Shown here piece by piece: positions 8,690 to 17,554 of a DNA stretch of 58,334 nt. A program made the position numbers and the translations under genes. This stretch comes from Burkholderiales bacterium (GTDB lineage Bacteria > Pseudomonadota > Gammaproteobacteria > Burkholderiales > Eutrophovitaceae). Within the stretch, counting starts at the first letter, position 1. Every line of letters begins with the position of its first letter. Location of the stretch: positions 1 through 58,334 of the forward strand of contig DATMAN010000103.1 of NCBI GenBank assembly GCA_035560005.1, given 5' to 3'. Under the pieces are notes generated by a model. The model made no database searches. It had not been told where the DNA came from and saw only the letters and a program-made list of their open reading frames with translations.

Positions 8690-9892
8690 GTGGTTGATCC
8701 GAACATTTCGCGATTGCCGAAACTGATCCTCAAGCCGGGGCGGGAGAAGTCGCTGCTGCGCCGACACCCCTGGATATTCTCCGGCGCAGTGCAGCGCGTC
8801 GAAGGCGATCCGCAGCCGGGAGAAACCGTCGCGATCCTGGCGCACGACGACGAATTCCTCGCCTCCGCAGCCTGGAGCCCGGCGTCGCAGATCGCGGCCC
8901 GCGTCTGGAGCTTCGATCCCGCCGAGCGCATCGACGCGGGCTTCTTCGAGCGCCGCATCCGCGCCGCGATCAAGGCGCGCCCGGCCACGACAGGTGCAGG
9001 GGCCATGCGATTGATCAACGCCGAATCCGACGGCCTGCCGGGGCTGGTGGTCGATCGCTACGGGCGCGTGGCGGTCCTGCAGGCAACGAGCGCGGGCGCG
9101 GCCGTCTGGAAGCGCGCCATCGCCGACGCACTGCTGGCGCAAGCCTCCGTGGACCGCATCTACGAGCGTTCGGACAGCGACGTCATGGAACTGGAAGGTC
9201 TGGCCCCGAGCACCGGTTGGCTGCACGGCGGTGGCGCGACGCGGTTGCAGATCGAGGAATGCGGACTGCGTTTCATCGTCGACATCGCCCGCGGCCACAA
9301 GACCGGCTTCTATTTGGACCAGCGCGAGAACCGCGACTTCGTCGGCCGCCTCGCCGCCGGGCGGGAAGTACTGAACTGCTTCGGCTACACGGGCGGCTTC
9401 GCCGTTCATGCGCTCGCGCACGCAGCGGTCTCGGTGCTGTCGATCGAGTCGTCCGCCGAAGCCATCGCCCTGGCAGCCGAGAACGTCGCTCTCAACGGGT
9501 TTGCGGCGGACAAGGCGCAGTGGCTGGAAGCGGATGTCTTCCGCCAGCTGCGCGAACTGCGCGACGCGCAGAGACTCTTCGACCTCATCGTGCTCGACCC
9601 GCCGAAATTCGCGCCGACCCCGGCGACGGCGGAGCGCGCCGCGCGCGGCTACAAGGACATCAATCTGCTCGCGTTCAAGCTGCTGCGCCCGGGCGGTCTG
9701 CTCGCGACCTTCTCCTGTTCGGGCGGCATTTCGCGCGACCTGTTTCAGAAGATCGTGGCCGGCGCCGCGGTGGACGCCGGTGTCGATGCGGTCATCCTTC
9801 GCCGCTTCGAGGCGGCCGCCGATCATCCCGTGAGCCTGCATTTTCCCGAGGGCGAGTACCTCAAGGGCTTGCTCTGCCGCAAAGGGCTGTGA
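8690..9892 (+). CDS. rlmI: Class I SAM-dependent 23S rRNA methyltransferase, RlmI type
   Basis: Resembles the enzyme that makes 5-methylcytosine 1962 in 23S rRNA. It opens with a PUA-like RNA-binding domain (GREKSLLRRHPWIFSGAV), then a RlmI-specific region, then a Rossmann methyltransferase domain with the SAM loop NCFGYTGGF, the LDPPKFA motif and SCSGG near the C-terminus. There is no ATG: GTG at 8690 (400 residues) or TTG at 8714 (392 residues, closest to the E. coli start) are the candidates, and neither has a clear ribosome site. The stop is followed after five bases by the phosphatase gene. Confidence 0.9.
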   Translation: MVDPNISRLPKLILKPGREKSLLRRHPWIFSGAVQRVEGDPQPGETVAILAHDDEFLASAAWSPASQIAARVWSFDPAERIDAGFFERRIRAAIKARPATTGAGAMRLINAESDGLPGLVVDRYGRVAVLQATSAGAAVWKRAIADALLAQASVDRIYERSDSDVMELEGLAPSTGWLHGGGATRLQIEECGLRFIVDIARGHKTGFYLDQRENRDFVGRLAAGREVLNCFGYTGGFAVHALAHAAVSVLSIESSAEAIALAAENVALNGFAADKAQWLEADVFRQLRELRDAQRLFDLIVLDPPKFAPTPATAERAARGYKDINLLAFKLLRPGGLLATFSCSGGISRDLFQKIVAGAAVDAGVDAVILRRFEAAADHPVSLHFPEGEYLKGLLCRKGL

Positions 9893-9897
9893 CGCGA

Positions 9898-10530
9898 ATG
9901 CGCACCGAATTTCTGCTGGTCCGCCACGGCGAGACGGCCTGGAACGCCGAACAGCGCATACAGGGGCATCTGGACAGCCCGCTCAACGACGAGGGGCTCG
10001 CGCAGGCGCTGCTCCTGGGCGAACGGCTCGGGCAGGAACGTTTCGATCATTTCTACTCGAGCGATCTGGGGCGCGCGCTGCAGACCGCGCAGCCGATTGC
10101 CGATCGCAGCGGCCGGCGGCCCGTCCCCGACCCGGCGCTGCGCGAACGCAATCTCGGCGTGTTCCAGGGACTCACCGGGCCGGAATGCCAGCAGCGCTAT
10201 CCCCAGGACTACGCACGCTTTCACCAACGAGACCCGGATCACGCCATGCCCGGCGGCGAAAGCATTCGCCAGGTTTCCGCGCGCGTGTCGCGGCTGCTGC
10301 AAGACCTGGCGTCACGACACCGCGGAGCGCGCATCCTCGTGGTGACTCATGGCGGCGTGCTCGACGCTGCCTACCGGTTCGTCAACGCCGTGCCGCTCGA
10401 CCGGCCGCGCGATTTCCCGATCTACAACGCGAGCGTGAACCGGGTGGAGTACGATGGGGTGCGGTGGCGCGTCACCGTCTGGGGCGACATCTCCCATCTG
10501 ACGCGCGACGCGGCGCTCGACGATTTCTAG
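9898..10530 (+). CDS. Histidine phosphatase family protein (GpmB/CobC-like)
   Basis: A 210-residue member of the phosphoglycerate mutase-like superfamily. The phospho-accepting histidine lies in LVRHGETAWN near the N-terminus. The second catalytic histidine is in VVTHGGVLDA, and the conserved RERNLGVFQG is also present. Such enzymes remove phosphate from small metabolites; the real substrate is unknown. ATG 9898 is preferred over GTG 9889 because AAAGGG at 9881-9886 is well placed for it. It is probably co-transcribed with rlmI. Confidence 0.88.
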   Translation: MRTEFLLVRHGETAWNAEQRIQGHLDSPLNDEGLAQALLLGERLGQERFDHFYSSDLGRALQTAQPIADRSGRRPVPDPALRERNLGVFQGLTGPECQQRYPQDYARFHQRDPDHAMPGGESIRQVSARVSRLLQDLASRHRGARILVVTHGGVLDAAYRFVNAVPLDRPRDFPIYNASVNRVEYDGVRWRVTVWGDISHLTRDAALDDF

Positions 10531-10583
10531 CAATTCGAGGGTGCGCCCGATCGCGTTCTTCGCTTCTTCGGCAGGCGAGTCCC

Positions 10584-10613
10584 TTGACGCTCCGTCCGAC
10601 CGCGGGCTAGATT
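10584..10613 (+). promoter_or_regulatory. Probable sigma-70 promoter of the metal-uptake cluster
   Basis: TTGACG at 10584-10589 and TAGATT at 10608-10613 are separated by 18 bases. The predicted start is about 15 bases before the next ATG. No obvious Zur-type palindrome was recognised around it. Confidence 0.5.
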
Positions 10614-10635
10614 CACCACCCAAACGCCGACAACA

Positions 10636-10947
10636 ATGACGAGACTGCGCCGCGCGCTCTCACTGCTGCTGCCGCTCCTGCTGCTGCTCGCTCAGCACGG
10701 CGCGCTGGCACATCTCGTCTCGCATCTGGACCCGGACCAGACGCCGGCGCACGAAAGAACGCTGGTCCATCTCAAGCTCTGCGGCAAGTGCATCGGCGCA
10801 GAGAAGCTCACCCATCTGGCCGCCGCCAGGGTTCCGGCGGCTCTCGGCAACGGCGCAGTCTATTCGCCGGCGGTCGTTGCCGGATACGCCTGCACGCCGC
10901 AGGCATGGTTCGGCTACTCCAGCCGCGCTCCTCCGAGCGTCCTCTGA
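10636..10947 (+). CDS. Small exported protein with His and Cys residues, unrecognised
   Basis: A 103-residue protein with a signal peptide: basic start MTRLRRAL, a leucine-rich core, and a likely cut after GALA. The mature part begins with a His-bearing segment (HLVSHLDPDQTPAH), then carries LKLCGKC, which could bind a metal. I do not recognise the family with confidence; DUF2946-like exported proteins share this size and composition. It is the first gene of a cluster with an outer-membrane barrel and zinc-type ABC transporter parts, which suggests a role in periplasmic metal handling. That role is inference only. Confidence 0.6.
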   Translation: MTRLRRALSLLLPLLLLLAQHGALAHLVSHLDPDQTPAHERTLVHLKLCGKCIGAEKLTHLAAARVPAALGNGAVYSPAVVAGYACTPQAWFGYSSRAPPSVL

Positions 10948-11020
10948 CCGTTTGACGCAGTCCGCTCGCGCGCATCGGCGCCCGGGCGTGTTTCGTTTCG
11001 GATCAAAGGAGACATTCCCG

Positions 11021-12331
11021 ATGTTCAGGAGGACCATCGTGGCGGCCGCAGTCGCCGCCATTGCCATGCCTGGTGCCGCTCGGGCGCAGGAGGCGCAGAC
11101 CGCGGTTTCGCAGCAGAGCATTCCCGCTTACGGGCGCAAGCCGATCGTGCCGGAGGCGGCGTTCAATCCGGCCATCTCCCTTATTCTCGACGGCAAGTAC
11201 CGCAACCTGGAGCGCGAGCCCGATACTTACCAGATCGGCGGATTCATTCCCGCCGGCGGCCACGAGGAAGACGGACACGGGCACGGCGCCGGGCCGGGAG
11301 AGCGGGGTTTCGGCATCGACGAGTCGGAACTCACGATCTCGGCCAACATCGACCCATACTTCACCGGCTACTTCACCGCCGCGGTGACCGGCGAGAACGA
11401 GGTCGAGGTCGAGGAAGCCTTTGTCCAGAACAGCGGCTGGCTGCCGGGATTCACGATCAAGGCCGGCCGCTACTTCGGCGCCTTCGGCTACCAGAACGAG
11501 CAGCACGCCCACGTCTGGGACTTCGTCGATCTTCCACTCGTGCATCAGGCCTTCTTCGGTGGACAGTTCACCGACGACGGCGTGCAGGTGCGTTATGTCG
11601 CGCCCACGCCGATCTTTCTCGAAGCGGGCTTCGAAGGCGGCAGAGGAGCGAACTTCCCGGGTGCCGACCGCGAGAAGAACGGCTTCAATGGCGGCGGGGT
11701 GTTCGTGCATGTGGGCGGCGATGTGGGAGCGAGCCACAGCTACCGGGTCGGAGCCTCGTATCGCAAGCTCGGCGCGGCGGAGCGGACCTATGACGACGTC
11801 GATTCCGCGGGCACCGAAGTCGAGAATGCCTTCGAAGGCGAGAGCAAGCTATGGGGTCTGGACTTCGTCTGGAAATGGGCGCCCGACGGCGACCCCGCGG
11901 TGCGCAACTTCAAGTTCCAGGCGGAGTACTTCCAGCGCAAGGAGGACGGAACGCTCGCCTTCGACCTGGAAGACGCCACCGGGCTTGGCACGCCCTCGGA
12001 CAGCTACTCAAGCAAGCAGAAGGGCTGGTACGTACAGGGCGTCTATCAGTTCATGCCGCGCTGGCGTGCGGGGGCGCGCTACGACCAGCTCGACTCGGGA
12101 ACGGTCGACGTCGGACTGGTCGCAAACGGCATCCTGACCGCAGCGGACTTCCCGGTTCTGGCGGGGCACAAGCCGAAGCGCACATCGGCGATGGTGGACT
12201 TCTCGCCTTCGGAGTTCTCGCGCCTGCGCGTGCAGTTCTCGCAGGACAAAGCGCGCTTCGACGAAAAGGACAGGCAGATCTTCGTGCAGTACGTCATGAG
12301 CCTCGGCGCGCACGGTGCGCACAAGTTCTAG
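11021..12331 (+). CDS. Predicted outer-membrane beta-barrel (porin-like), metal-uptake cluster
   Basis: A 436-residue exported protein. The signal peptide ends near AARAQEA. The mature part is rich in alternating aromatic and polar strands and ends in Phe (AHGAHKF), as expected for an outer-membrane barrel inserted by the BAM machine. A loop near residue 85 is His-rich (GGHEEDGHGHGAG), and His also occurs at the C-terminus, suggesting metal capture. The ATG at 11021 has AAAGGA at 11005-11010. It stands between a small His/Cys protein and a ZnuA-like binding protein, so entry of zinc or a similar metal through the outer membrane is a reasonable guess. Confidence 0.75.
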   Translation: MFRRTIVAAAVAAIAMPGAARAQEAQTAVSQQSIPAYGRKPIVPEAAFNPAISLILDGKYRNLEREPDTYQIGGFIPAGGHEEDGHGHGAGPGERGFGIDESELTISANIDPYFTGYFTAAVTGENEVEVEEAFVQNSGWLPGFTIKAGRYFGAFGYQNEQHAHVWDFVDLPLVHQAFFGGQFTDDGVQVRYVAPTPIFLEAGFEGGRGANFPGADREKNGFNGGGVFVHVGGDVGASHSYRVGASYRKLGAAERTYDDVDSAGTEVENAFEGESKLWGLDFVWKWAPDGDPAVRNFKFQAEYFQRKEDGTLAFDLEDATGLGTPSDSYSSKQKGWYVQGVYQFMPRWRAGARYDQLDSGTVDVGLVANGILTAADFPVLAGHKPKRTSAMVDFSPSEFSRLRVQFSQDKARFDEKDRQIFVQYVMSLGAHGAHKF

Positions 12332-12341
12332 ACGCGTACAT

Positions 12342-12373
12342 GGCGGCCGTCCGGAGTGATCCGGAGGGCCGCC
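12342..12373 (+). promoter_or_regulatory. Strong hairpin between barrel gene and znuA-like gene
   Basis: The arms 12342-12354 and 12361-12373 pair in 12 of 13 positions around the six-base loop AGTGAT. There is no T-tract, so it is not a normal intrinsic terminator. It ends 19 bases before the chosen start of the next gene and could protect upstream mRNA from decay or reduce downstream expression. Confidence 0.6.
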
Positions 12374-12392
12374 TGCCATGGAGAGAAGACGA

Positions 12393-13301
12393 ATGAACCG
12401 CTTTCTGGCATTGCTGGCGCTCGCGCTCTATCTCGGGTTGCCGGCGGCGGCCGCCGCGAAGATCGATGTCTTCGCCTGCGTGCCGGAATGGGCGTCGCTC
12501 GCGCAGGAGCTGGGCGGGGACAAGGTGTCGGTCTATCAAGCGACTACCGCCAGGCAGGATCCGCACCGCGTCGAGGCGCGCCCCAGCCTGGTGGCGCGCA
12601 TGCGCAGCGCGGATCTCATCGTGTGCACCGGCGCGGACCTGGAAGTGGGCTGGCTTCCGGTGCTGCTGCAGACTTCCGGCAACAGGAAGGTGCAGCGCGG
12701 TCAGCCGGGACATTTCCTGGCTGCGGACTTCGTCGACAAGCTCGAGGTCCCGACCGTGCTCGACCGCGCGGAAGGCGACATCCACCCGCAGGGCAACCCG
12801 CACATCCAGCTCAATCCGCACCACATCGCCAAGGTCGCCGCCGAGTTGTCCAGGCGCCTTGCGCAGATCGACCCGGCCAATGCCGTCTACTACGCAGCGC
12901 GCGGTGAGGATTTCCAGAAGCGGTGGCGCGAAGCGATCCGGCGCTGGGAGCATGAGGCCGCCGGGCTGAAGGCCCTGCGCTTGGTCGGCTACCACAAGGG
13001 CGCAACCTATCTGTGCGACTGGCTCGGGATGAAGGAAGTGGCGAACCTTGAACCCAAGCCGGGCATGCCACCCAGCGCGGCCCATCTGGCAAGCCTGCTG
13101 TCCAGCCTGCAATCGCAACCGGCCGATGCGATCATTCGCATGGCATACAACGATCCGAAGGCGCCGCAATGGCTGTCCCAGCGCACCGGGATCCCGGTGG
13201 TGGAACTGCCCTTCACCGTGGGCGGGACGCCGGCGGCGAAGGATCTGTTCGGCCTGTTCGACGACACCCTTGCGCGGCTGCGCAAGGCCACCGGCCGCTA
13301 G
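12393..13301 (+). CDS. Metal ABC transporter substrate-binding protein, ZnuA-like
   Basis: Periplasmic binding protein of the cluster 9 metal ABC family (zinc or manganese). The chosen start (12393) gives 302 residues with a clean signal peptide (MNRFLALLALALYLG... AAAAA). The probable ligands are the His of DPHRVEARPS, the His of GNPHIQLNP and the His of GYHKGATY, with an acidic residue near YNDP. The His-rich loop of classical ZnuA is absent. An ATG at 12378 would add five basic residues. The partner permease lies 176 bases downstream, with no ATPase gene between them. Confidence 0.85.
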   Translation: MNRFLALLALALYLGLPAAAAAKIDVFACVPEWASLAQELGGDKVSVYQATTARQDPHRVEARPSLVARMRSADLIVCTGADLEVGWLPVLLQTSGNRKVQRGQPGHFLAADFVDKLEVPTVLDRAEGDIHPQGNPHIQLNPHHIAKVAAELSRRLAQIDPANAVYYAARGEDFQKRWREAIRRWEHEAAGLKALRLVGYHKGATYLCDWLGMKEVANLEPKPGMPPSAAHLASLLSSLQSQPADAIIRMAYNDPKAPQWLSQRTGIPVVELPFTVGGTPAAKDLFGLFDDTLARLRKATGR

Positions 13302-13477
13302 AAGGCGAAAACCGGACCGAATCACCAAAGCAGGATGAAAGACCGGTGACAACGTGAACCAACATTCGGCACTGCACGCCAAGGTTCTCGCGGATCGCGT
13401 GCTCCCCCGGCACGTCCGGTTCGCTTACAGGCTTTCGCGGTGTCCTGTGCCCTCATGGTGTCGAATCCGGCCCTCGA

Positions 13478-14245
13478 ATGGCTGAACTGGAGCTGAGCAT
13501 CCTGATTCCGGCGCTGCTCGCCGGTCTGCTGGTGACAGCGACCCACGTGCCGCTGGGCATGCAGGTGCTCGCGCGCGGCATCGTGTTCATCGACATCGCG
13601 ATCGCGCAGATCGCCGGCGTGGGCGTGATCGCAGCCGACCTGCTCGGCTTCGAGCCGCGCGGCTTCGCCGTGCAGCTCTCCGCTTTGAGCGCGGCGCTGC
13701 TGGGTGCAGCCTTGCTCACCTGGACCGACAAGCGCTGGCCGCAAGCGCAGGAAGCGATCATCGGCTCGGTGTTCGTGCTGGCCGCCACCCTGGAAATCCT
13801 GCTGCTCGCCGGAAATCCTCACGGCGGCGAGTATCTGCGCGACATGCTGGTCGGTCAGATCCTCTGGGTGGGCACCGAGCAGCTGACCGTGGTTGCGATC
13901 CTCACGGCCGCCATTTGCCTGGTCTGGTTCGGTCTGGGCGAAGAGCGCATCGGCCGCATCGGCTTCTACGGCCTGTTCGGGCTGGCGGTCACCGCCTCGG
14001 TCCAGCTCGTCGGGATCTACCTCGTGTTCTCCAGCCTCATCATCCCCGCACTGGCGATGCGCAACGCGCAGACGCATCGGCTGCTGAAGGCCTATGCGAT
14101 CGGCGCGCTCGGCTACGGTCTGGGCATTGTCGCTTCGGTGCTGACCGATCTGCCGACCGGTCCGGTGATCGTGTGGGCCATGGCGCTGATCGCGATCATC
14201 GCGAGCAGCCTGGAGAGATCCGCGCCGGCCGCGCCGTTGCGCTGA
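13478..14245 (+). CDS. Metal ABC transporter permease, ZnuB-like
   Basis: Inner-membrane permease of the same ABC-3 family as ZnuB, 255 residues with about seven or eight hydrophobic segments. Family features include GIVFIDIAIAQIAGVGV in the region that usually contacts the ATPase, and VGIYLVFSSLIIPALA near the C-terminus. The gene for the ATPase that should drive transport is not present anywhere in this window. The 176-base gap before it holds no gene. Confidence 0.87.
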   Translation: MAELELSILIPALLAGLLVTATHVPLGMQVLARGIVFIDIAIAQIAGVGVIAADLLGFEPRGFAVQLSALSAALLGAALLTWTDKRWPQAQEAIIGSVFVLAATLEILLLAGNPHGGEYLRDMLVGQILWVGTEQLTVVAILTAAICLVWFGLGEERIGRIGFYGLFGLAVTASVQLVGIYLVFSSLIIPALAMRNAQTHRLLKAYAIGALGYGLGIVASVLTDLPTGPVIVWAMALIAIIASSLERSAPAAPLR

Positions 14246-14369
14246 TCCGCGGATTGCGTCCAGGCACTGCGGGCGCGGATCGCCGCGGCTTGCTTGGGCA
14301 CGCCGCTGTAGCTATTCTTGCGCACCGGCCCGCTCGCTGCGGCGGGTCTCCCTCCCTTTCGCGCGCTCG

Positions 14370-15402
14370 ATGACTCCCGGCAAGGTCGAAGGTTCAGAGG
14401 TGAGGCGCCGTCTCGCCCGCGAAGCGCAGGAGGCGGCGATGGCCTACGCCGATGGGCGCGCCGCGCAAGCCGAAGAGATCCTGCTGCGCGCCGTCGGCGA
14501 GCCGCTCGCGGACGCGACCTCTGCGCTGCCGTGGCTGATCCTGTTCGATCTCTACCGCGTGCAGGAACGCTGGGCGGATTTCGACGCGCTCGGAGAGCGC
14601 TACGGCGCGATCTTCGGCAAGCCGGCGCCGGACTATCTCCCGGACGACGAGCTGCCGCGCGATCTGCCGGCGCTACTGCGCCGGGGCGAAGCGGGCTATT
14701 GCGCGCTCCGCGGCGAACTGGGCGAGCCATCGGCGGCGCAGATCGAGGCGATCGGGCGTGCGGCGCAAACGCAGAGCGTCGTGCACGTGGACGCGAGCAG
14801 AGTCGATCGCTTGACCCCGCAAGGCTGTGCACTTTTGTCGCGGCAACTGCAAGCCGCCGTCTCCGGCGGCACCGGTGTGCTCGTCAGCGGAACCGCGCGG
14901 CTCGAGCGCCTGCTGCGCCGCACTGGATGCGACGCCGAAGGCCGCACCCTGCTGGCGCCTCCTGCTCGACCTGTACCGGGTGCAAGGACGGCAGAAGGCG
15001 TTCGAAAATACCGCCCTGGAGTATGCGCTGGCGGTCGAAGTCGAGCCGCCCCAATGGGAACCGCTCCTCGTGCCGGTCGTACGGCAGCGGATACCGGAGG
15101 AGCGCCGCGATGAACCGCGCTACGATGGACCGGAAGTGGTGCATCTGCAAGGCGAGATCTGCGGCGCGAACGATCCGCAACTGGCGGGGCTGCGGCGCTT
15201 CGCTCAGGGCAGAAAGTACGTCAACATCGATCTCGCCCGGACGAGCCGCATCGACCCCGGCGCCGCCGCGGCGCTGCGCGATACCGTGCGGGCGCTGAGT
15301 GGCCTCGGCAAGATCGTGCGCTTGCTCAAGCCCAATCGCCTCATCGGCGCTTTGCTGCGGGCACTGGGAATCGACGCGCATGCTTCGCTGATCGATCCGT
15401 AG
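14370..15402 (+). pseudogene. Tandem [helical repeat + STAS] protein, frameshifted
   Basis: Two overlapping frames join into one protein of about 340 residues. The first frame runs from ATG 14370 to about 14952. The second carries on to the stop at 15402. The switch lies in 14946-14953, where one extra base would explain it. The joined product repeats one module twice: a short helical segment (WLILFDLYRVQ, then WRLLLDLYRVQ) followed by a STAS-like domain (VVHVDASRVDRLTPQG, then VNIDLARTSRIDPGAA). STAS domains bind anti-sigma partners or nucleotides. It may be a real lesion or a sequencing error in GC-rich DNA. It sits directly upstream of hslV. Confidence 0.65.
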
Positions 15403-15421
15403 AACCGTTGCGCACCCGGAC

Positions 15422-15961
15422 ATGAACGACACTTTTCACGGCACAACCATTCTGTCGGTCCGACGCGGTCGCCAGGTCGCGCTGGGCGGCGACGGACAGG
15501 TCACGCTGGGCAACGTGGTATTGAAAGCTTCGGCCCGCAAGGTCCGGCGGCTGCACAATGACAGCGTGCTGGCCGGCTTCGCCGGCGGCACGGCCGACGC
15601 CTTCACCCTGTTCGAACGCTTCGAAGCGAAGCTCGACAAGCATCAGGGCAACCTGCTGCGCTCGGCGGTGGAACTGGCCAAGGACTGGCGAACCGACCGG
15701 ATCCTGCGGCGTCTGGAAGCGATGCTGGCGGTCGCCGACCGCGAGTCCTCGCTCATCATCTCCGGCAACGGCGACGTGGTCGAGCCCGAGCAGGGGCTGG
15801 TGGCCATCGGCAGCGGCGGCCCCTACGCCCAGGCCGCGGCCCGCGCGCTGCTGGAGAACAGCGATCTCGCGCCGCGCGAGATCGTCAAGAGGGCGCTCAC
15901 GATCGCGGGCGATATCTGCATCTACACCAACCAGAATCATGTGATTGAAGTGCTCGAGTAA
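15422..15961 (+). CDS. hslV: HslV peptidase subunit of the HslUV protease
   Basis: The proteolytic ring of the ATP-dependent HslUV (ClpQY) protease, 179 residues. After removal of a short leader the mature chain starts at the catalytic threonine of [29 protein letters not shown] and [15 protein letters not shown] are conserved family blocks. hslU follows after a 103-base gap. Confidence 0.97.
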   Translation: MNDTFHGTTILSVRRGRQVALGGDGQVTLGNVVLKASARKVRRLHNDSVLAGFAGGTADAFTLFERFEAKLDKHQGNLLRSAVELAKDWRTDRILRRLEAMLAVADRESSLIISGNGDVVEPEQGLVAIGSGGPYAQAAARALLENSDLAPREIVKRALTIAGDICIYTNQNHVIEVLE

Positions 15962-16064
15962 AGGCGTGCTGAGGAAGCGGCAGTGAGGGGTCGCGGGTAG
16001 GAGGTTCCGGTTACCCGTGCTGTCCCCTGTCCTCGCGCCGCTCGCCTTGCGCCTCGCGAATCCC

Positions 16065-17396
16065 ATGTCTTCAATGACTCCACAGGAAATCGTCCACGAA
16101 CTGGATAAGCACATCGTCGGCCAGGACAAGGCCAAGCGCGCCGTGGCGATCGCGCTGCGCAACCGCTGGCGCCGGCTTCAGGTCGCCGAGCCTCTACGCC
16201 AGGAGATCACGCCGAAGAACATCCTGATGATCGGTCCGACCGGCGTGGGCAAGACCGAGATCGCGCGCCGGCTCGCGCGGCTGGCGGACGCCCCGTTCAT
16301 CAAGGTCGAAGCGACCAAGTTCACCGAAGTGGGCTACGTCGGCAAGGACGTGGACACGATCATCCGTGACCTGGTCGAGATCGCGGTGAAACAGACGCGG
16401 GAGAAGGAAACCCGCAAGGTGCGGCACCGCGCCGAAGAACTTGCGGAAGAAAGGATTCTGGACATCCTTCTGCCGCCGGCGCGGGACACTGGCTTCGGCG
16501 CTGCGGAAAGCGCGGTCGACTCGTCCACCCGGCAGAAGTTCCGCAAGAAACTGCGCGAAGGCGAGCTGGACGACAAGGAGATCGAGATCGACGTGGCCAC
16601 CGTGCAGGCGCAGATGGAGATTCTGGCGCCGCCGGGGATGGAAGAACTCACTGCCCAGATCCAGAGCATGTTCCAGAACCTGGGCGGCGCCCGCAAACGG
16701 CGACGCAAGCTGAAAATCCGCGAAGCGTTCCAGCTGCTTGCAGAAGAAGAAGCCGCCAAACTGATCAACGACGAGGAGATCAAGCTGCGCGCATTGGCGC
16801 TCGCCGAACAGAACGGCATCGTCTTCATCGACGAGATCGACAAGATCACCAGCCGCCAGGAAGTGCATGGCGCGGAAGTTTCCCGCCAGGGCGTCCAGCG
16901 CGACCTGCTGCCGCTGGTCGAGGGCACCACGGTGTCGACCAAGTACGGCATGGTGCGCACCGACCACATCCTGTTCATCGGCAGCGGTGCCTTCCACCTC
17001 TCCAAACCCTCGGACCTCATCCCGGAGCTGCAGGGTCGCTTCCCCATCCGGGTGGAACTGTCGAGCCTTACGGTGAACGACTTCGAGCGGATTCTGACTT
17101 CGACCGACGCCTGTCTGACCCGCCAATACGAAGCGCTGCTGGAAACCGAGGGCGTAAAGCTCGATTTTCGCCCCGACGGCATCCGCCGCCTGGCCGAGAT
17201 CGCCTGGGAAGTCAACGAGAAGACCGAGAACATCGGCGCGCGCCGGCTCTACACGGTGATGGAGAAGCTGCTCGAGGAAGTCTCTTTCGACGCCGGGCGC
17301 CCGAGCGCAGGCACCGTCGTCATCGACGCTGCTTACGTCGACGCCCGGTTGAAGGAGCTGGCGGCCCGCGAAGACCTCGCCCGTTACGTCTTGTAG
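16065..17396 (+). CDS. hslU: HslU ATPase subunit of the HslUV protease
   Basis: AAA+ unfoldase that feeds substrates to HslV. Start ATG 16065 gives 443 residues, the same as E. coli, and the beginning [20 protein letters not shown] matches that of the family. Walker A is GPTGVGKTE, Walker B is [10 protein letters not shown], and the GYVGKD pore motif is present. The I-domain lies between the Walker motifs. The last residues (LARYVL) form the tail that docks into HslV. Confidence 0.97.
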   Translation: MSSMTPQEIVHELDKHIVGQDKAKRAVAIALRNRWRRLQVAEPLRQEITPKNILMIGPTGVGKTEIARRLARLADAPFIKVEATKFTEVGYVGKDVDTIIRDLVEIAVKQTREKETRKVRHRAEELAEERILDILLPPARDTGFGAAESAVDSSTRQKFRKKLREGELDDKEIEIDVATVQAQMEILAPPGMEELTAQIQSMFQNLGGARKRRRKLKIREAFQLLAEEEAAKLINDEEIKLRALALAEQNGIVFIDEIDKITSRQEVHGAEVSRQGVQRDLLPLVEGTTVSTKYGMVRTDHILFIGSGAFHLSKPSDLIPELQGRFPIRVELSSLTVNDFERILTSTDACLTRQYEALLETEGVKLDFRPDGIRRLAEIAWEVNEKTENIGARRLYTVMEKLLEEVSFDAGRPSAGTVVIDAAYVDARLKELAAREDLARYVL

Positions 17397-17554
17397 ACGG
17401 CAGCCGCGCCGGCACCCTCGTTCGTTCAGGCGTGGAGCGCTCGCCGAACGCGAGCGGGCAGCCCCGCGCATGCGAGCCTCGTGGCGGGACAGGACCGAAG
17501 CGGACCGCGTCGGCCTTTCCCGCAACGCCGGAGTTCTAGATAATTCAAGACACT

